Source of the DNA: Streptomyces werraensis
Lineage (GTDB): Bacteria; Actinomycetota; Actinomycetes; Streptomycetales; Streptomycetaceae
Assembly (NCBI GenBank): GCA_014656175.1
Contig: BNBX01000011.1
Coordinates: 187,504 to 251,503 of the forward strand
Direction: 5' to 3'
Length of the DNA stretch: 64,000 nt
Shown: positions 48,949 through 58,193 of the stretch, piece by piece
How the letters are laid out: each line of letters begins with the position of its first letter
Numbering within the stretch: the stretch's first letter is position 1
Notes under the pieces: generated by a model
Told to the model about the DNA's origin: nothing
Seen by the model: the letters and a program-made list of their open reading frames with translations, nothing else
Database searches by the model: none
Made by a program: the position numbers and the translations under genes

Positions 48949-49154
48949 GGTACGCCCTCCAAGTCGTGCGGCAGGGGAACCCTTCGCTGATCGGTCTCCG
49001 ATGTGCCACTGGTGTCACGGTGACAGGTCCAGTGGACCCTTCCGTACTGGTCAACGCCAGGCGGAGGGCTGGGGTTCCCTGGTGGGCGCGGCCGCGGGGT
49101 GGGCCGTACGAGTGAGGGCGACGCCCTGCGGTGTTCGCGGGAGCCTTCCCCGGC

Positions 49155-50654
49155 TCAGAACAGGGCCGTGTCCGTGAAACGCAGGACCAGTTGAGGGGCT
49201 CCGGAGAGGACCACGCCCAGGACTGCCGTGAGGGCGATCGCCACGGTGACGGGGGCGGGGCCGCGGTGGCGTACGGGTTCGCCCTCCGTCGCGCGGAACA
49301 GCAGCGCCGTCCAGCGCAGGTAGTACACCAGCGCGATGACGACGTTGACGGCCATGACGACGGCCAGCCAGCCAAGCCCCGCGTCGACGGCCGCCGCGAA
49401 CACGGTGACCTTGGCGAAGAGGCCGATGACGCCCGGCGGGAGGCCGGCGAGGCACAGCAGGAAGAAGCCCATGAGCAGCGCGGTGAGAGGGCTCACGGCG
49501 TACAGGCCGCGGTAGTCGGCGACCCGGTTGAGCCGGTGCGCGCGGCCGACGAGGGCGGCCACCGCGAAGGCGCCCAGGTTCACGGCGCCGTACATGAGGG
49601 CGTAGGCGAGGGTGGAGCCGACCGACTTCTCGGGGTCGTCGGAGTATCCGGCGGCGGCGATCGGCACGAGCAGGTAGCCGGCCTGGCCGACGGACGACCA
49701 GGCGAGCAGGCGTACGGCGCTGTACGCGCGCGTGGGCTGCTGGCGCAGGGCGCCGACGTTGCCGACGGTCATGGTGAGCGCGGCCAGCACGGCCAGGGCG
49801 GGGGCCCAGGCGTCGGCGTACGAGGGGAGGGCGACGACGGTGACGAGGATGAGGCCGGAGAAGCCGACCGCCTTGCCGATGACGGACAGGTAGGCGGCGA
49901 TCGGCAGCGGGGCGCCCACGTAGGTGTCGGGGACCCAGAAGTGGAAGGGGACGGCGGCCGTCTTGAAGGCGAAGCCGACGAGGGTGAGGACGACGCCGGT
50001 CTGCGCGAGGGTGGCGAGCTGCCCGTCGACGTCCTGGATGCGTTCGGCGACCCGGGTGAGGTGGAGGGTGCCGGTGGCGACGTAGACGAAGCTGATGCCG
50101 AGCAGGCTGACCGCGGTGGCGGTGACGGAGGAGAGGAAGAACTTCAGGGCCGCCTCGGAGGACCTGCGGTCGCCGTGACGCAGGCCGACCAGGGCGAACG
50201 CGGGCAGCGAGGCGACCTCCAGGGCGACGACCAGGGTCGCGAGGTCCCGGGAGGCGGGGAGCAGGGCCGCGCCGGCGGCGGAGGAGAGGAACAGGAACCA
50301 GTACTCGCCCTCGGGGAGCCGCTTGCCGGAGTCCTTCAGCGCGGTGACCGACAGCAGGGCGCAGAGCAGGGCGCCGCCGAGCACCAGGAACTGGATGACG
50401 AGGGTGAAACGGTCCGCGGTGTAGCTGCACACCTCGGTGTCGCCGACCAGGCAGAAGGTGGAGCGGTCGGCGTCGAGGAGCGGCAGCAGCATGAGCGCGG
50501 CAGCCGCGAGTCCGGCCACCGCGATCCAGCCGAGCAGGGGCTTCCTGGACTCCGCGAGGAACAGGTCGGCGACCAGCACGACGAGTCCGACGACCGCCGC
50601 GATGGCGGGCGGTGCGATGGCCAGCCAGTCGACGGACTGGACGAGGGAGCTCAT
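49155..50654 (-). CDS. nuoN: NADH-quinone oxidoreductase subunit N
   Basis: A 499-residue antiporter-like proton-pumping subunit of complex I, last in the operon. It has about 14 membrane segments, the channel Glu in 'LVVALEVASLPAFALVG', broken-helix Lys in 'VGFAFKTAAVPFHFWVPDTY', and Lys in 'GKAVGFSG'. The start overlaps the nuoM stop (ATGA at 50654-50651). It belongs to the incomplete nuo cluster that lacks D, E, F and G. Confidence 0.95.
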   Translation of the reverse strand: MSSLVQSVDWLAIAPPAIAAVVGLVVLVADLFLAESRKPLLGWIAVAGLAAAALMLLPLLDADRSTFCLVGDTEVCSYTADRFTLVIQFLVLGGALLCALLSVTALKDSGKRLPEGEYWFLFLSSAAGAALLPASRDLATLVVALEVASLPAFALVGLRHGDRRSSEAALKFFLSSVTATAVSLLGISFVYVATGTLHLTRVAERIQDVDGQLATLAQTGVVLTLVGFAFKTAAVPFHFWVPDTYVGAPLPIAAYLSVIGKAVGFSGLILVTVVALPSYADAWAPALAVLAALTMTVGNVGALRQQPTRAYSAVRLLAWSSVGQAGYLLVPIAAAGYSDDPEKSVGSTLAYALMYGAVNLGAFAVAALVGRAHRLNRVADYRGLYAVSPLTALLMGFFLLCLAGLPPGVIGLFAKVTVFAAAVDAGLGWLAVVMAVNVVIALVYYLRWTALLFRATEGEPVRHRGPAPVTVAIALTAVLGVVLSGAPQLVLRFTDTALF

Positions 50655-52225
50655 CGGGTGCCTCCTGCGAGGAGCTGCTGCACGGCCGGGTCGGTCAGCC
50701 CGAGGAGGGCCTTGGGCCACAGGCCTGCGACGACGGTGAGGACGACGAGCGGGGTCCAGGCCGCGAACTCGTAGGAGCGCACGTCGGTGCAGGCCGGCGT
50801 GTCCTTCGGTGCGGCGCCCATGCAGACGCGGCGGACCACGATCAGCAGGTAGGCGGCGGTGAGCAGGGTGCCGAACGCGCCGATCGACATGAAGGTGAGG
50901 AAGGCCGGTCGGCTCAGTCCCTCGGCGGGGTCGAAGGCGCCGAACAGCGCCAGCATCTCGCCCCAGAAGCCGGCGAGGCCGGGCAGGCCGAGGGAGGCGA
51001 CGGCGGCGAAGGCGAGCAGGCCGCCGAGGCGGGGGGCCTTGCCGTAGAGGGCGGCCCCGGTCTCCTGGGCGAGCGCGTCGAGGTCGGTGCTGCCGGTGCG
51101 TTCCTTCAGGCCGCCGACCAGGAAGAACAGCAGGCCGGTGATGAGGCCGTGGGCGATGTTGGCGAACAGGGCGCCGTTGACGCCGGTCGGGGTCATGGTC
51201 GCGATGCCGAGCAGGACGAAGCCCATGTGGCCGACGGAGGAGTAGGCGATCAGGCGCTTGAGGTCGCCCTTCGCGCCCTTCCTGGCCAGGGCGAGGCAGG
51301 CCAGGGACCCGTAGACGATGCCGACGACGGCGAACGCGGCGAGGTACGGCGCGAAGGTGCGGAAGCCGTCGGGCGCGGCCGGGAGCAGGATGCGGACGAA
51401 GCCGTACGTGCCCATCTTCAGCAGGACGCCGGCGAGCAGGACGGAGCCGACCGTCGGGGCGGCGGTGTGCGCGTCCGGCAGCCAGCTGTGCAGCGGCCAC
51501 ATCGGCGTCTTCACGGCGAGCCCGATCCCGATCGCCAGAACGGCGATGACCTGCACGGATACGGAGAGTGACCGGCCGTTGTCAGTGGCGAGTGCCACCA
51601 TGTCGAACGTGCCCGCCTTGATCCCGATCAGGAGCAGGCCGAGCAGCATGACCACCGAGCCGAGCAGCGTGTACAGGATGAACTTCCAGGCGGCCTCGGC
51701 CCGGCCCTCGCCGCCCCAGCGGGCGATGAGGAAGTACATCGGGACGAGGACGGTCTCGAAGGCGAGGAAGAACAGGACGAGGTCGAGGACGGCGAAGGTC
51801 GCCAGGGTGCCGGACTCGAGGACGAGCAGCAGGGCGACGAAGGCCTTCGGGGACGGCCCCGTGGGCGGCTTGAAGTACGAGTGCAGGGCGCTGAGGAAGG
51901 TCAGCAGGGCGGTCAGGACCAGAAGGGGGAGCGAGATGCCGTCGATGCCGAGGTGGATCCGCACGTCGAGTGCGGGGATCCAGCTGATGTCGGTCGTGGC
52001 CTGCATCGTCGACGGGTGGTCGTGGTCGAAGCCGAGCGCCAGGACGATCGCGGCGATAAGGATCACACCGGTGACGGTGACGCCGTGGCGGAGCACGGCC
52101 TGCTCGGGCGACTTCCCCTTCAGCCCGGGCGGGGCGGGCAGCAGAGCGGCGGCCGCGCCGAGGAGCGGGCCGACGACGACCAATGCCAGAAGGAACTGCA
52201 TCACGGACTCGTTGATATCGATCAC
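50651..52225 (-). CDS. nuoM: NADH-quinone oxidoreductase subunit M
   Basis: A 524-residue antiporter-like subunit. Key features are the Glu in 'LAFETVLVPMYFLIARWG', the discontinuous helix 'GIGLAVKTPMWPLHSWLPDAHTAAPT' with its Lys, and 'GVLLKMGTYGFVRI'. About 14 membrane segments. GTG start at 52225, 6 bases after nuoL. Confidence 0.95.
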   Translation of the reverse strand: MIDINESVMQFLLALVVVGPLLGAAAALLPAPPGLKGKSPEQAVLRHGVTVTGVILIAAIVLALGFDHDHPSTMQATTDISWIPALDVRIHLGIDGISLPLLVLTALLTFLSALHSYFKPPTGPSPKAFVALLLVLESGTLATFAVLDLVLFFLAFETVLVPMYFLIARWGGEGRAEAAWKFILYTLLGSVVMLLGLLLIGIKAGTFDMVALATDNGRSLSVSVQVIAVLAIGIGLAVKTPMWPLHSWLPDAHTAAPTVGSVLLAGVLLKMGTYGFVRILLPAAPDGFRTFAPYLAAFAVVGIVYGSLACLALARKGAKGDLKRLIAYSSVGHMGFVLLGIATMTPTGVNGALFANIAHGLITGLLFFLVGGLKERTGSTDLDALAQETGAALYGKAPRLGGLLAFAAVASLGLPGLAGFWGEMLALFGAFDPAEGLSRPAFLTFMSIGAFGTLLTAAYLLIVVRRVCMGAAPKDTPACTDVRSYEFAAWTPLVVLTVVAGLWPKALLGLTDPAVQQLLAGGTR

Positions 52226-52231
52226 GCCTGC

Positions 52232-54226
52232 TCACGCTCCCGTGGCGACGAGGACGGCGGCGACCGCGAGGACGACGGTGCCGGCGAGCAGCGCGCTCAC
52301 ATAGGTCTGCAGATTGCCGGTCTGGGCGCGCCGGACGGCGGCGCCGAGCCAGCGGGGCAGGGTGCCCGCGCCGCGTACGTAGGTGTCGACGACCTCCCGG
52401 TCGAGGAACCGCACGAGGCTCGCGCCGGCCCGCACCGGGCGGACGAAGAGCGCCGAGTACACGGCGTCCAGGTGGAAGCCGACGGCCGCGTGCCGGTGCA
52501 GCCGGCCGAGCAGCAGCCGTCCGGGGTCCGCGGGGTCGGCCGCGTGGGCGACGTCCCCGTAGGCCGGTTCGTGGCTCGCGATGGCCTCCGCCTCGACCTG
52601 CCCGGCGTCTGCCTCGGGGTGGGCGGCGACGGCGCCGAGGGGGACGCGGGCGGCGTACGCGGTGGTGTGCCGCCAGGTGGCGTAGGTGACGATGCCGCCG
52701 ACCAGGGCCACGCCCGTGCCGAGCACGGAGGTGGTGAGGGTCGGGGTGAGGTCGTGCCCGTCGAACCAGTCGGGCAGAGCCCGGAAGGCGAAGCCGCCGA
52801 ACGCCAGCGACGGCACGGCGAGCACCCACAGCACGGTGGTCATGGTGAGCGGCTGCCGGCCGTGGTCGGGCGCCTCGGTGCCGCTGCCGCGGAAGGCGAG
52901 CAGCCACAGCCGCGTCGCGTACGCGGCGGTGAGGAGGGCGGTGAGCAGCCCGGCGAGGAGGACGATCCAGCCCGCGGCGGCGGGGGCGTGCTCGGTGTGG
53001 CCCGTGACGACGTGCTCGGCGACGCCTAGGACGGCCTCCTTGGAGAAGAAGCCGCTGAACGGCGGGATCGCGGCGAGCGCGAGGAGCGCCACGGTCATCG
53101 TCCAGTAGGCGTCGGGGACACGGTCGCGCAGATGGCTCATGCGGGACATGGCGGCCAGGGAGTTGGTGCCGGCGGCGTGGATGACCACGCCGGCGGCGAG
53201 GAACAGCAGCGCCTTGAAGGCGCCGTGGGACAGGAGGTGGAAGACGGCGGCGCCCCGGTCGGCGACGGCGAGGGCGCCGGTCATGTAGCCGAGCTGGCCG
53301 ATCGTCGAGTAGGCGAGGACGCGCTTGATGTCGTCCTGGGCGAGGGCGGCGAGCGCCGAGCCGGTCATCGTCACGGCGGCCATGACGGCGAGGACGGTCA
53401 TCGCGGCCTGCGAGGCCTCGAAGAGCGGAAGGAGACGGGCGACGAAGTAGACGCCGGCGGCGACCATCGTCGCGGCGTGGATCAGCGCGGAGACGGGGGT
53501 GGGGCCCGCCATCGCGTCCGGCAGCCAGGTGTGCAGCGGGAACTGCGCGGACTTGCCGGCCACGCCCGCGAGGAGCAGCAGGGAGATCAGCGTCGGGTGG
53601 TCGATGCCGCCGTGCGCGACGGCGCCGAGGATCCGGGTGATGCGGAAGGACCCGGCGTCGGCGGCGAGCGCGAACAGGCCGATGAGGAAGGGGACGTCGC
53701 CGAGCTTGGTGACCAGGAAGGCCTTCAGTGAGGCGGCGCGCGCCTCGGGGGTCTCCCAGTAGTGGCCGACGAGGAAGTAGGAGCAGATGCCCATCACTTC
53801 CCAGCCGACCAGCAGCACCATCAGGTCGCCGGTGTAGACGACCAGAAGCATCGCGGAGGTGAACAGCGAGACGAGAGCGGCGTAGGACGGGTAGCGCGGG
53901 TCGTCGCGCAGATAGCCCGTGGAGTAGATCTGCACGCAGGTCGCGACGGTGCCGACGACCACGGCGGTGAGGGCGGCGAAGCCGTCGATGTGCAGGGCGA
54001 GTTCGATCGGGACCGAGCCGGTGGGGGTGAGCTCGCTCGCGGCGTCGACGGGGCCGCCGCCGCCCTGGCGCGCGGCGACGGTGGCGGCGAGCGCGAGGGA
54101 GGCGAGCGTCGGCAGGACGGCGAGCGGGCGGGCGAAGCCGGGCGCGGTGCGGCCCAGCAGCAGTCCGGCGAGCGCGCCGAGGAACGGAAGGAGGGGGACG
54201 AGGACGGCGAGGGTGGTCGTGGTCAC
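52232..54226 (-). CDS. nuoL: NADH-quinone oxidoreductase subunit L
   Basis: A 664-residue antiporter-like subunit with the long lateral C-terminal helix expected for NuoL. Channel Glu in 'LLVGWEVMGICSYFLVGHYW', Lys in 'GVAGKSAQFPLHTWLPDAMAGPTPVSALIHAATM' (in pieces), and His/Lys in 'LSHGAFKALLFLAAG'. The C-terminal part has a long hydrophilic insert near residues 540-580 ('AHPEADAGQVEAEAIAS'). GTG 54226 overlaps the nuoK stop. Part of the nuoA-B-C-H-N operon. Confidence 0.95.
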   Translation of the reverse strand: MTTTTLAVLVPLLPFLGALAGLLLGRTAPGFARPLAVLPTLASLALAATVAARQGGGGPVDAASELTPTGSVPIELALHIDGFAALTAVVVGTVATCVQIYSTGYLRDDPRYPSYAALVSLFTSAMLLVVYTGDLMVLLVGWEVMGICSYFLVGHYWETPEARAASLKAFLVTKLGDVPFLIGLFALAADAGSFRITRILGAVAHGGIDHPTLISLLLLAGVAGKSAQFPLHTWLPDAMAGPTPVSALIHAATMVAAGVYFVARLLPLFEASQAAMTVLAVMAAVTMTGSALAALAQDDIKRVLAYSTIGQLGYMTGALAVADRGAAVFHLLSHGAFKALLFLAAGVVIHAAGTNSLAAMSRMSHLRDRVPDAYWTMTVALLALAAIPPFSGFFSKEAVLGVAEHVVTGHTEHAPAAAGWIVLLAGLLTALLTAAYATRLWLLAFRGSGTEAPDHGRQPLTMTTVLWVLAVPSLAFGGFAFRALPDWFDGHDLTPTLTTSVLGTGVALVGGIVTYATWRHTTAYAARVPLGAVAAHPEADAGQVEAEAIASHEPAYGDVAHAADPADPGRLLLGRLHRHAAVGFHLDAVYSALFVRPVRAGASLVRFLDREVVDTYVRGAGTLPRWLGAAVRRAQTGNLQTYVSALLAGTVVLAVAAVLVATGA

Positions 54227-54627
54227 GCGGTGGCCTCGGCCTTCTCGCCGGCGGCCGGGGCGGGGAGGGCGCGGCCGGTGGCGTCGCTGTCGGGGTCGTC
54301 GGGGTCGTGGCCCTCGGCGGTGTCGCGGAGCCGGTCGATGTCGGAGGTGCCGCGGTTGCGGTACACGGCGAGGACGATCGCGAGGCCGATGCCGATCTCG
54401 GCGGCGGCGATGGCGATGGTGAACAGCGCGAGGGCCTGGCCGGAGTGGAGGGTGTCCTCCGCGACCCGGCTGAGCCAGGCGTCGAAGGCGACGAGGTTGA
54501 GGTTGACGGCGTTGAGCATCAGCTCGACCGACATCAGCACCAGGATCGCGTTGCGGCGGGCGAGGACGCCGTAGAGGCCGGTGCAGAAGAGGAGGGCGGC
54601 GAGGACGGCGGGGTAGGCGAGGTGCAT
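54223..54627 (-). CDS. nuoK: NADH-quinone oxidoreductase subunit K
   Basis: A 134-residue NuoK with three membrane segments and two conserved Glu: 'LVLMSVELMLNAVNLNL' and 'AIAAAEIGIGLAIVL'. The C-terminal about 35 residues are an extra acidic, disordered tail ('EGHDPDDPDSDATGRALPAP') absent from typical about 100-residue NuoK. It starts in a TGATG junction with nuoJ and overlaps nuoL by four bases. Confidence 0.93.
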   Translation of the reverse strand: MHLAYPAVLAALLFCTGLYGVLARRNAILVLMSVELMLNAVNLNLVAFDAWLSRVAEDTLHSGQALALFTIAIAAAEIGIGLAIVLAVYRNRGTSDIDRLRDTAEGHDPDDPDSDATGRALPAPAAGEKAEATA

Positions 54628-55295
54628 CAGCGGGTCCCTTCCTGGTCGCGCCGGGTGCGGGACGCGCCGGTCGCCGTGCCGGACGCGGCCGCGTCCTTCG
54701 CTCCGGGCTCGGAGCCGGCCTTGGCCTTGCGGGACAGGACGATCGCACCGACGAGCGCGGCGAGGAGCAGGACGGAGAGGGCTTCGAAGGGGAGGACCCA
54801 GTGCTGGAAGAGGCCGGCGCCGGTCACTTCGGTGGTGCCGGAGGGGGCGCCGTCGAGGTCGATCCAGGTGGTGCGGAAGGCGTCGACGACCACCCAGACC
54901 AGGGCGGCCGCCGCCGCGACGGCGACGGCGAGCGCGACCCAGCGGTTGCCGGAGTCGGCGTCCGGTGAGCGGCCGATGGGCGCGCGGGTGAGCATCAGCC
55001 CGAACAGAAGGAGGACGACGACGGAGCCGACGTAGATGAGGACCTGCACCCAGGCGATGAACTCGGCGGTGAGCAGCAGGTATTCGACGGCGAGTCCGCC
55101 GAGCGCGACCACCAGCCACAGGGCGGCGTGCACCAGCTGCCGGGTGGTGACGGTGACGACGGCGGCCCCGAGGGTGACCAGGCCGACGAGGAGGAAGGCG
55201 ATCTCCACGCCGGTCGGGGACAGGAAGCCGGGCGACCCGGCCGCCCGGTGCACTGTGCCGGCCGCGAGCGCGCCGGCGGTCGCTGCGGTGCTCAT
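54627..55295 (-). CDS. nuoJ: NADH-quinone oxidoreductase subunit J
   Basis: A 222-residue NuoJ with five membrane segments. The conserved TM3 'AEFIAWVQVLIYVGSVVVLLLFGLML' carries the pi-bulge region. The C-terminus after the last helix is an Arg/Ser/Glu-rich hydrophilic tail. ATG 55295 overlaps the nuoI stop by four bases. Confidence 0.93.
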   Translation of the reverse strand: MSTAATAGALAAGTVHRAAGSPGFLSPTGVEIAFLLVGLVTLGAAVVTVTTRQLVHAALWLVVALGGLAVEYLLLTAEFIAWVQVLIYVGSVVVLLLFGLMLTRAPIGRSPDADSGNRWVALAVAVAAAAALVWVVVDAFRTTWIDLDGAPSGTTEVTGAGLFQHWVLPFEALSVLLLAALVGAIVLSRKAKAGSEPGAKDAAASGTATGASRTRRDQEGTR

Positions 55296-55849
55296 GCGCG
55301 GCCCTCCTGACCCGGTTCGCCGGCCTGGGCGGCCGCGAGTTTGTCGGCGGTCTTGCGGGCCGCGGCCACTTCCTTCGGTTCCTCCGCGCCCGGGTCGAGG
55401 GCGGGCGGGGCAGGGACGGTCCACATCCACTCGCGGAGCTTGTCCCGCTCGTGGGTGAGGTCGCGGATGTCGGTCTCCGCGTACTCGAACTCCGGGGACC
55501 AGAACAGCGCGTCGAAGGGACAGACCTCGATGCAGATACCGCAGTACATGCACAGGGAGAAGTCGATGGCGAACCGGTCGAGGACGTTGCGGCTGCGCTC
55601 ACGGCCGCCGGGGGCGGCGGGCGGGACGGTCTCCTTGTGCGAGTCGATGTAGATGCACCAGTCGGGGCACTCGCGGGCGCACAGCATGCAGACCGTGCAG
55701 TTCTCCTCGAACAGGCCGATCACCCCGCGGCTGCGGGGCGGCAGTTCGGGCTGTGTGTCCGGGTACTGGGCGGTGACGGACTTCCGCGTCATCGTCCGCA
55801 GCGTGACGGCCAGGCCCTTGGCCAGGCCGGAGCCGGGGATCGGGGCCAT
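55292..55849 (-). CDS. nuoI: NADH-quinone oxidoreductase subunit I (2[4Fe-4S])
   Basis: A 185-residue ferredoxin-like subunit holding the N6a/N6b clusters: 'CTVCMLCARECP' and 'CMYCGICIEVCP', each CxxCxxCxxxCP. It passes electrons toward NuoB. Its ATG overlaps the nuoH stop (TAATG). C-terminal extension of about 35 residues is Ala/Glu-rich. Confidence 0.95.
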   Translation of the reverse strand: MAPIPGSGLAKGLAVTLRTMTRKSVTAQYPDTQPELPPRSRGVIGLFEENCTVCMLCARECPDWCIYIDSHKETVPPAAPGGRERSRNVLDRFAIDFSLCMYCGICIEVCPFDALFWSPEFEYAETDIRDLTHERDKLREWMWTVPAPPALDPGAEEPKEVAAARKTADKLAAAQAGEPGQEGRA

Positions 55850-56817
55850 TACAGGAACACCACCTTGACGACGCCGGTGAGGGCGATCTGGGCGAGGGCG
55901 AGGGGAACGAGGAGGGTCCAGGCGAACTTCTGCAGCTGGTCCTCGCGCAGCCGGGGGTAGCTGACGCGCAGCCAGATGACGACGAAGGCGAGTACGGCGG
56001 TCTTCAGCAGGGTCCACACCCAGCCGAGGCCATCGGCTCCCCAGGGTCCGTGCCATCCACCGAGGAACAGGACGGTGGTCAGGCCGCACAGCACGACGAT
56101 CCCGGCGTACTCGGCGAGGAGGAACAGGGCGAAGCGCAGGCCGGTGTACTCGGTGTACGCGCCGAAGATGATCTCCGAGTCGGCGACCGGCATGTCGAAG
56201 GGCGGGCGCTGCAGTTCGGCGAGGCCCGCGACGAAGAAGACCAGCGCGCCGGTGATCTGCCAGGGCAGCCACCACCACTCGAACGCGTCGAGGATGCCGA
56301 CGAGGGACACGGTCCCGGCGGCCATCGCCACGGAGGCGGCGGTGAGCAGCATCGGCAGTTCGTACGCGAGGAGCTGGGCGGCGGTACGGAGGCCGCCGAG
56401 GAGGGAGAACTTGTTGGCGGACGCCCAGCCGGCCATGAGCGACCCGAGGACGCCGACGCCCATCACGGCCAGGACGAAGAACACGCCCGCGTCCAGCACC
56501 TGGCCGACCGCGCCCTCGCCCGGCCCGATCGGAACGGCGAGCAGCACGAGGAGGTACGGCAGGAGTGCGACGGCCGGGGCGAGCTGGAAGATGCGGCGGT
56601 CCGCGCCGGCCGGGACGACGTCCTCCTTCTGCGCGAACTTCACACCGTCGGCGATGAGCTGGGCCCAGCCGTGGAAGCCGCCGGCGTACATGGGGCCGAG
56701 GCGGCCCTGCATGTGCGCCATGACCTTGTGCTCGGTCTGGCCCACGAGGAGGGGGAAGGTCAGGAAGACGACGAACACGACGAGGAGTCGCAGGGCGACG
56801 TCGAGAGCGTCGGTCAC
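55849..56817 (-). CDS. nuoH: NADH-quinone oxidoreductase subunit H
   Basis: A 322-residue heart-shaped membrane subunit lining the quinone chamber. 'EHKVMAHMQGRLGPMYAGGFHGWAQLIADGVKF' (in pieces) and 'AELQRPPFDMPVADSEIIFGAYTEYTGLRFALF' contain the Glu/Asp/Arg cluster of the E-channel. Eight membrane segments. GTG 56817 overlaps the nuoC stop (GTGA). Confidence 0.95.
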   Translation of the reverse strand: MTDALDVALRLLVVFVVFLTFPLLVGQTEHKVMAHMQGRLGPMYAGGFHGWAQLIADGVKFAQKEDVVPAGADRRIFQLAPAVALLPYLLVLLAVPIGPGEGAVGQVLDAGVFFVLAVMGVGVLGSLMAGWASANKFSLLGGLRTAAQLLAYELPMLLTAASVAMAAGTVSLVGILDAFEWWWLPWQITGALVFFVAGLAELQRPPFDMPVADSEIIFGAYTEYTGLRFALFLLAEYAGIVVLCGLTTVLFLGGWHGPWGADGLGWVWTLLKTAVLAFVVIWLRVSYPRLREDQLQKFAWTLLVPLALAQIALTGVVKVVFL

Positions 56818-58193
56818 CGCGTGCCTCCTGAGGGGTCGTCGGGGGTGTTCGGGTCTGGGCTGCCCGGGTCAGAGCTGCTGGGGTCAGAACTGTTCGGGTC
56901 TGGGCTGCCGGGTTCGGGGCGCGACCCGTTCTCCGGCTCCTCAGGACGCGTTTCGGGGCCCGCCTCGGGAGCCGCTTCGGGGCCCGCCTCGGGAGCCGCT
57001 TCGGGGCCTGGCTCGGGACGCGCTTCGGGGTCCGGCTCGGGCCGGGGCGCGGCCTTCGGCTCCGGTTCTTCGAAGGCCGGCCGTGCGTGGTGCCAGGGGG
57101 CGTCCGGGCTGCGTGGGGCGACCGGCGGCTTGCGGTCTCGCGGTTCCTCGGTGGGAGCCGCTGCCGTGTCGTCGGCGGCCGGAGCCCGGTCCTGTTCCGC
57201 GCGCTGACTCGCGGAGCCCTCGGACGCGGACCGCGCCCGGCGGGGACCGCCCGTGCCCGGGGCGCCCTCGCGCTGCGACGCCGAGCCCTCGCTCGCACTG
57301 CGCGACCGGCGGGAGGGGGCGTCCGGCCGCCGGCCGGCGGACCCCTCGGACGCCGATCGCGCCCGACGGGGCGCGCCGGTCCCAGCGGCACCGGCCCCCG
57401 AGCCGGCCGCTTCCCTCTGGCTCGCGGAGCCCTCCGACACCGACCGCGCCCTGCGCGGGGCGGGCGACGGCTCGGCCGCAGTCGCGTCGGAGCCGGCACC
57501 CGCCCCCGCCGTCTGGCTCGCCGAGCCCTCGGAGACGGAGCGGGTACGGCGAGGCGGGCGTTCGCCCGGGGTACGGGCCGACGCGGTGGCCGTGCGGCGG
57601 GCGGGGCGGGCCGGGGCGGGCGGGAGCTGGCCCTTGAGCGGGCCCCACTCGTTCGGGTCGGGCACGCCCGGCGGCAGCATCTGGCGCCGCTTGGGTCCGC
57701 CGTGCTCCGACTCCCCCGGCTCCTTGGCGCCGGGCCACGCCTTGGCGACCCGGGCCGCGAGGACGAAATCCTTGCGCAGCGGGTGGCCCTCGAAGTTGTC
57801 GGGCAGCAGCAGGTGGTCGAGGCCGGGGTGTCCGGTGAAGTCGACGCCGAACATCTCGTGGGTCTCCCGCTCGTGCCAGGCCGCGCCCGCGTAGACGTCC
57901 ACGGCGGAGGGCAGGACGGGGGTCTCGTGCGGCACGGTGGTGCGCAGCAGCAGCCGCCGTACCGGGGAGAGGGCGACGACGTGGGCGGTCACGCGGAAGC
58001 CGGTGCCGGGTTCGTCGACCGCGCTGAGCCAGTCGAAGAAGGTGCAGCCGAGGCGGTCGCGGGCGGCTTCGAGGGCGGGGATCCAGGCGTCGGACGGCAC
58101 GTCGACGGTGAGGACGCCGTACGCCTCCTCCGCCGTGGCCTGCGCGCCGAACAGATCCTCGACGTCCGCGGGGAGCCAGCCGACGGCGGTCAT
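56814..58193 (-). CDS. nuoC: NADH-quinone oxidoreductase subunit C with a long repeat tail
   Basis: A 459-residue protein, far longer than the usual 170-250. Residues 1-170 are a normal NuoC 30-kDa domain ('AWHERETHEMFGVDFTGHP', 'LLLPDNFEGHPLRKDF'). Residues 171-459 are predicted disordered: five Arg/Ser repeats ('RRxRSxSEGSAxx' at 215, 247, 276, 295, 318), then an acidic Pro/Glu/Ala repeat (about 386-420) and a Ser/Asp/Pro end. The frame is open and GC-typical throughout, so it is not a frameshift artefact. It overlaps nuoB and nuoH by four bases each. No nuoD follows. The role of the tail is unknown; RSxSE could be kinase targets. Confidence 0.92.
   Translation of the reverse strand: MTAVGWLPADVEDLFGAQATAEEAYGVLTVDVPSDAWIPALEAARDRLGCTFFDWLSAVDEPGTGFRVTAHVVALSPVRRLLLRTTVPHETPVLPSAVDVYAGAAWHERETHEMFGVDFTGHPGLDHLLLPDNFEGHPLRKDFVLAARVAKAWPGAKEPGESEHGGPKRRQMLPPGVPDPNEWGPLKGQLPPAPARPARRTATASARTPGERPPRRTRSVSEGSASQTAGAGAGSDATAAEPSPAPRRARSVSEGSASQREAAGSGAGAAGTGAPRRARSASEGSAGRRPDAPSRRSRSASEGSASQREGAPGTGGPRRARSASEGSASQRAEQDRAPAADDTAAAPTEEPRDRKPPVAPRSPDAPWHHARPAFEEPEPKAAPRPEPDPEARPEPGPEAAPEAGPEAAPEAGPETRPEEPENGSRPEPGSPDPNSSDPSSSDPGSPDPNTPDDPSGGTR
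56955..57003. repeat. tandem 24-bp repeat in nuoC
   Basis: Two back-to-back copies of a 24-base unit (GGGGCCCGCCTCGGGAGCCG then CTTC) encode the repeated 'GPEAAPEA' in the acidic tail of NuoC. A partial third copy follows, so copy number may vary between strains. Confidence 0.8.
57204..57551 (-). repeat. five-copy Arg/Ser protein repeat in nuoC
   Basis: Encodes five cores of the form (R/P)R(T/A/S)RS(V/A)SEGSA(S/G), starting at residues 215, 247, 276, 295 and 318. Linkers of uneven length, Gly/Ala/Pro-rich, separate them. Spacing 19-32 residues, so it is a degenerate rather than exact tandem array. Confidence 0.85.

Noticed and set aside
57204..57551. The Arg/Ser repeat tail of NuoC as a frameshift artefact
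   Set aside because: Codon bias stays typical, the frame runs without stops to a GTGA overlap with nuoH, and the repeat is at protein level with varied codons.
56814..57551. CRISPR array or DNA-level repeat element in nuoC
   Set aside because: Repeats are coding, uneven in spacing and not palindromic; no cas genes are present.
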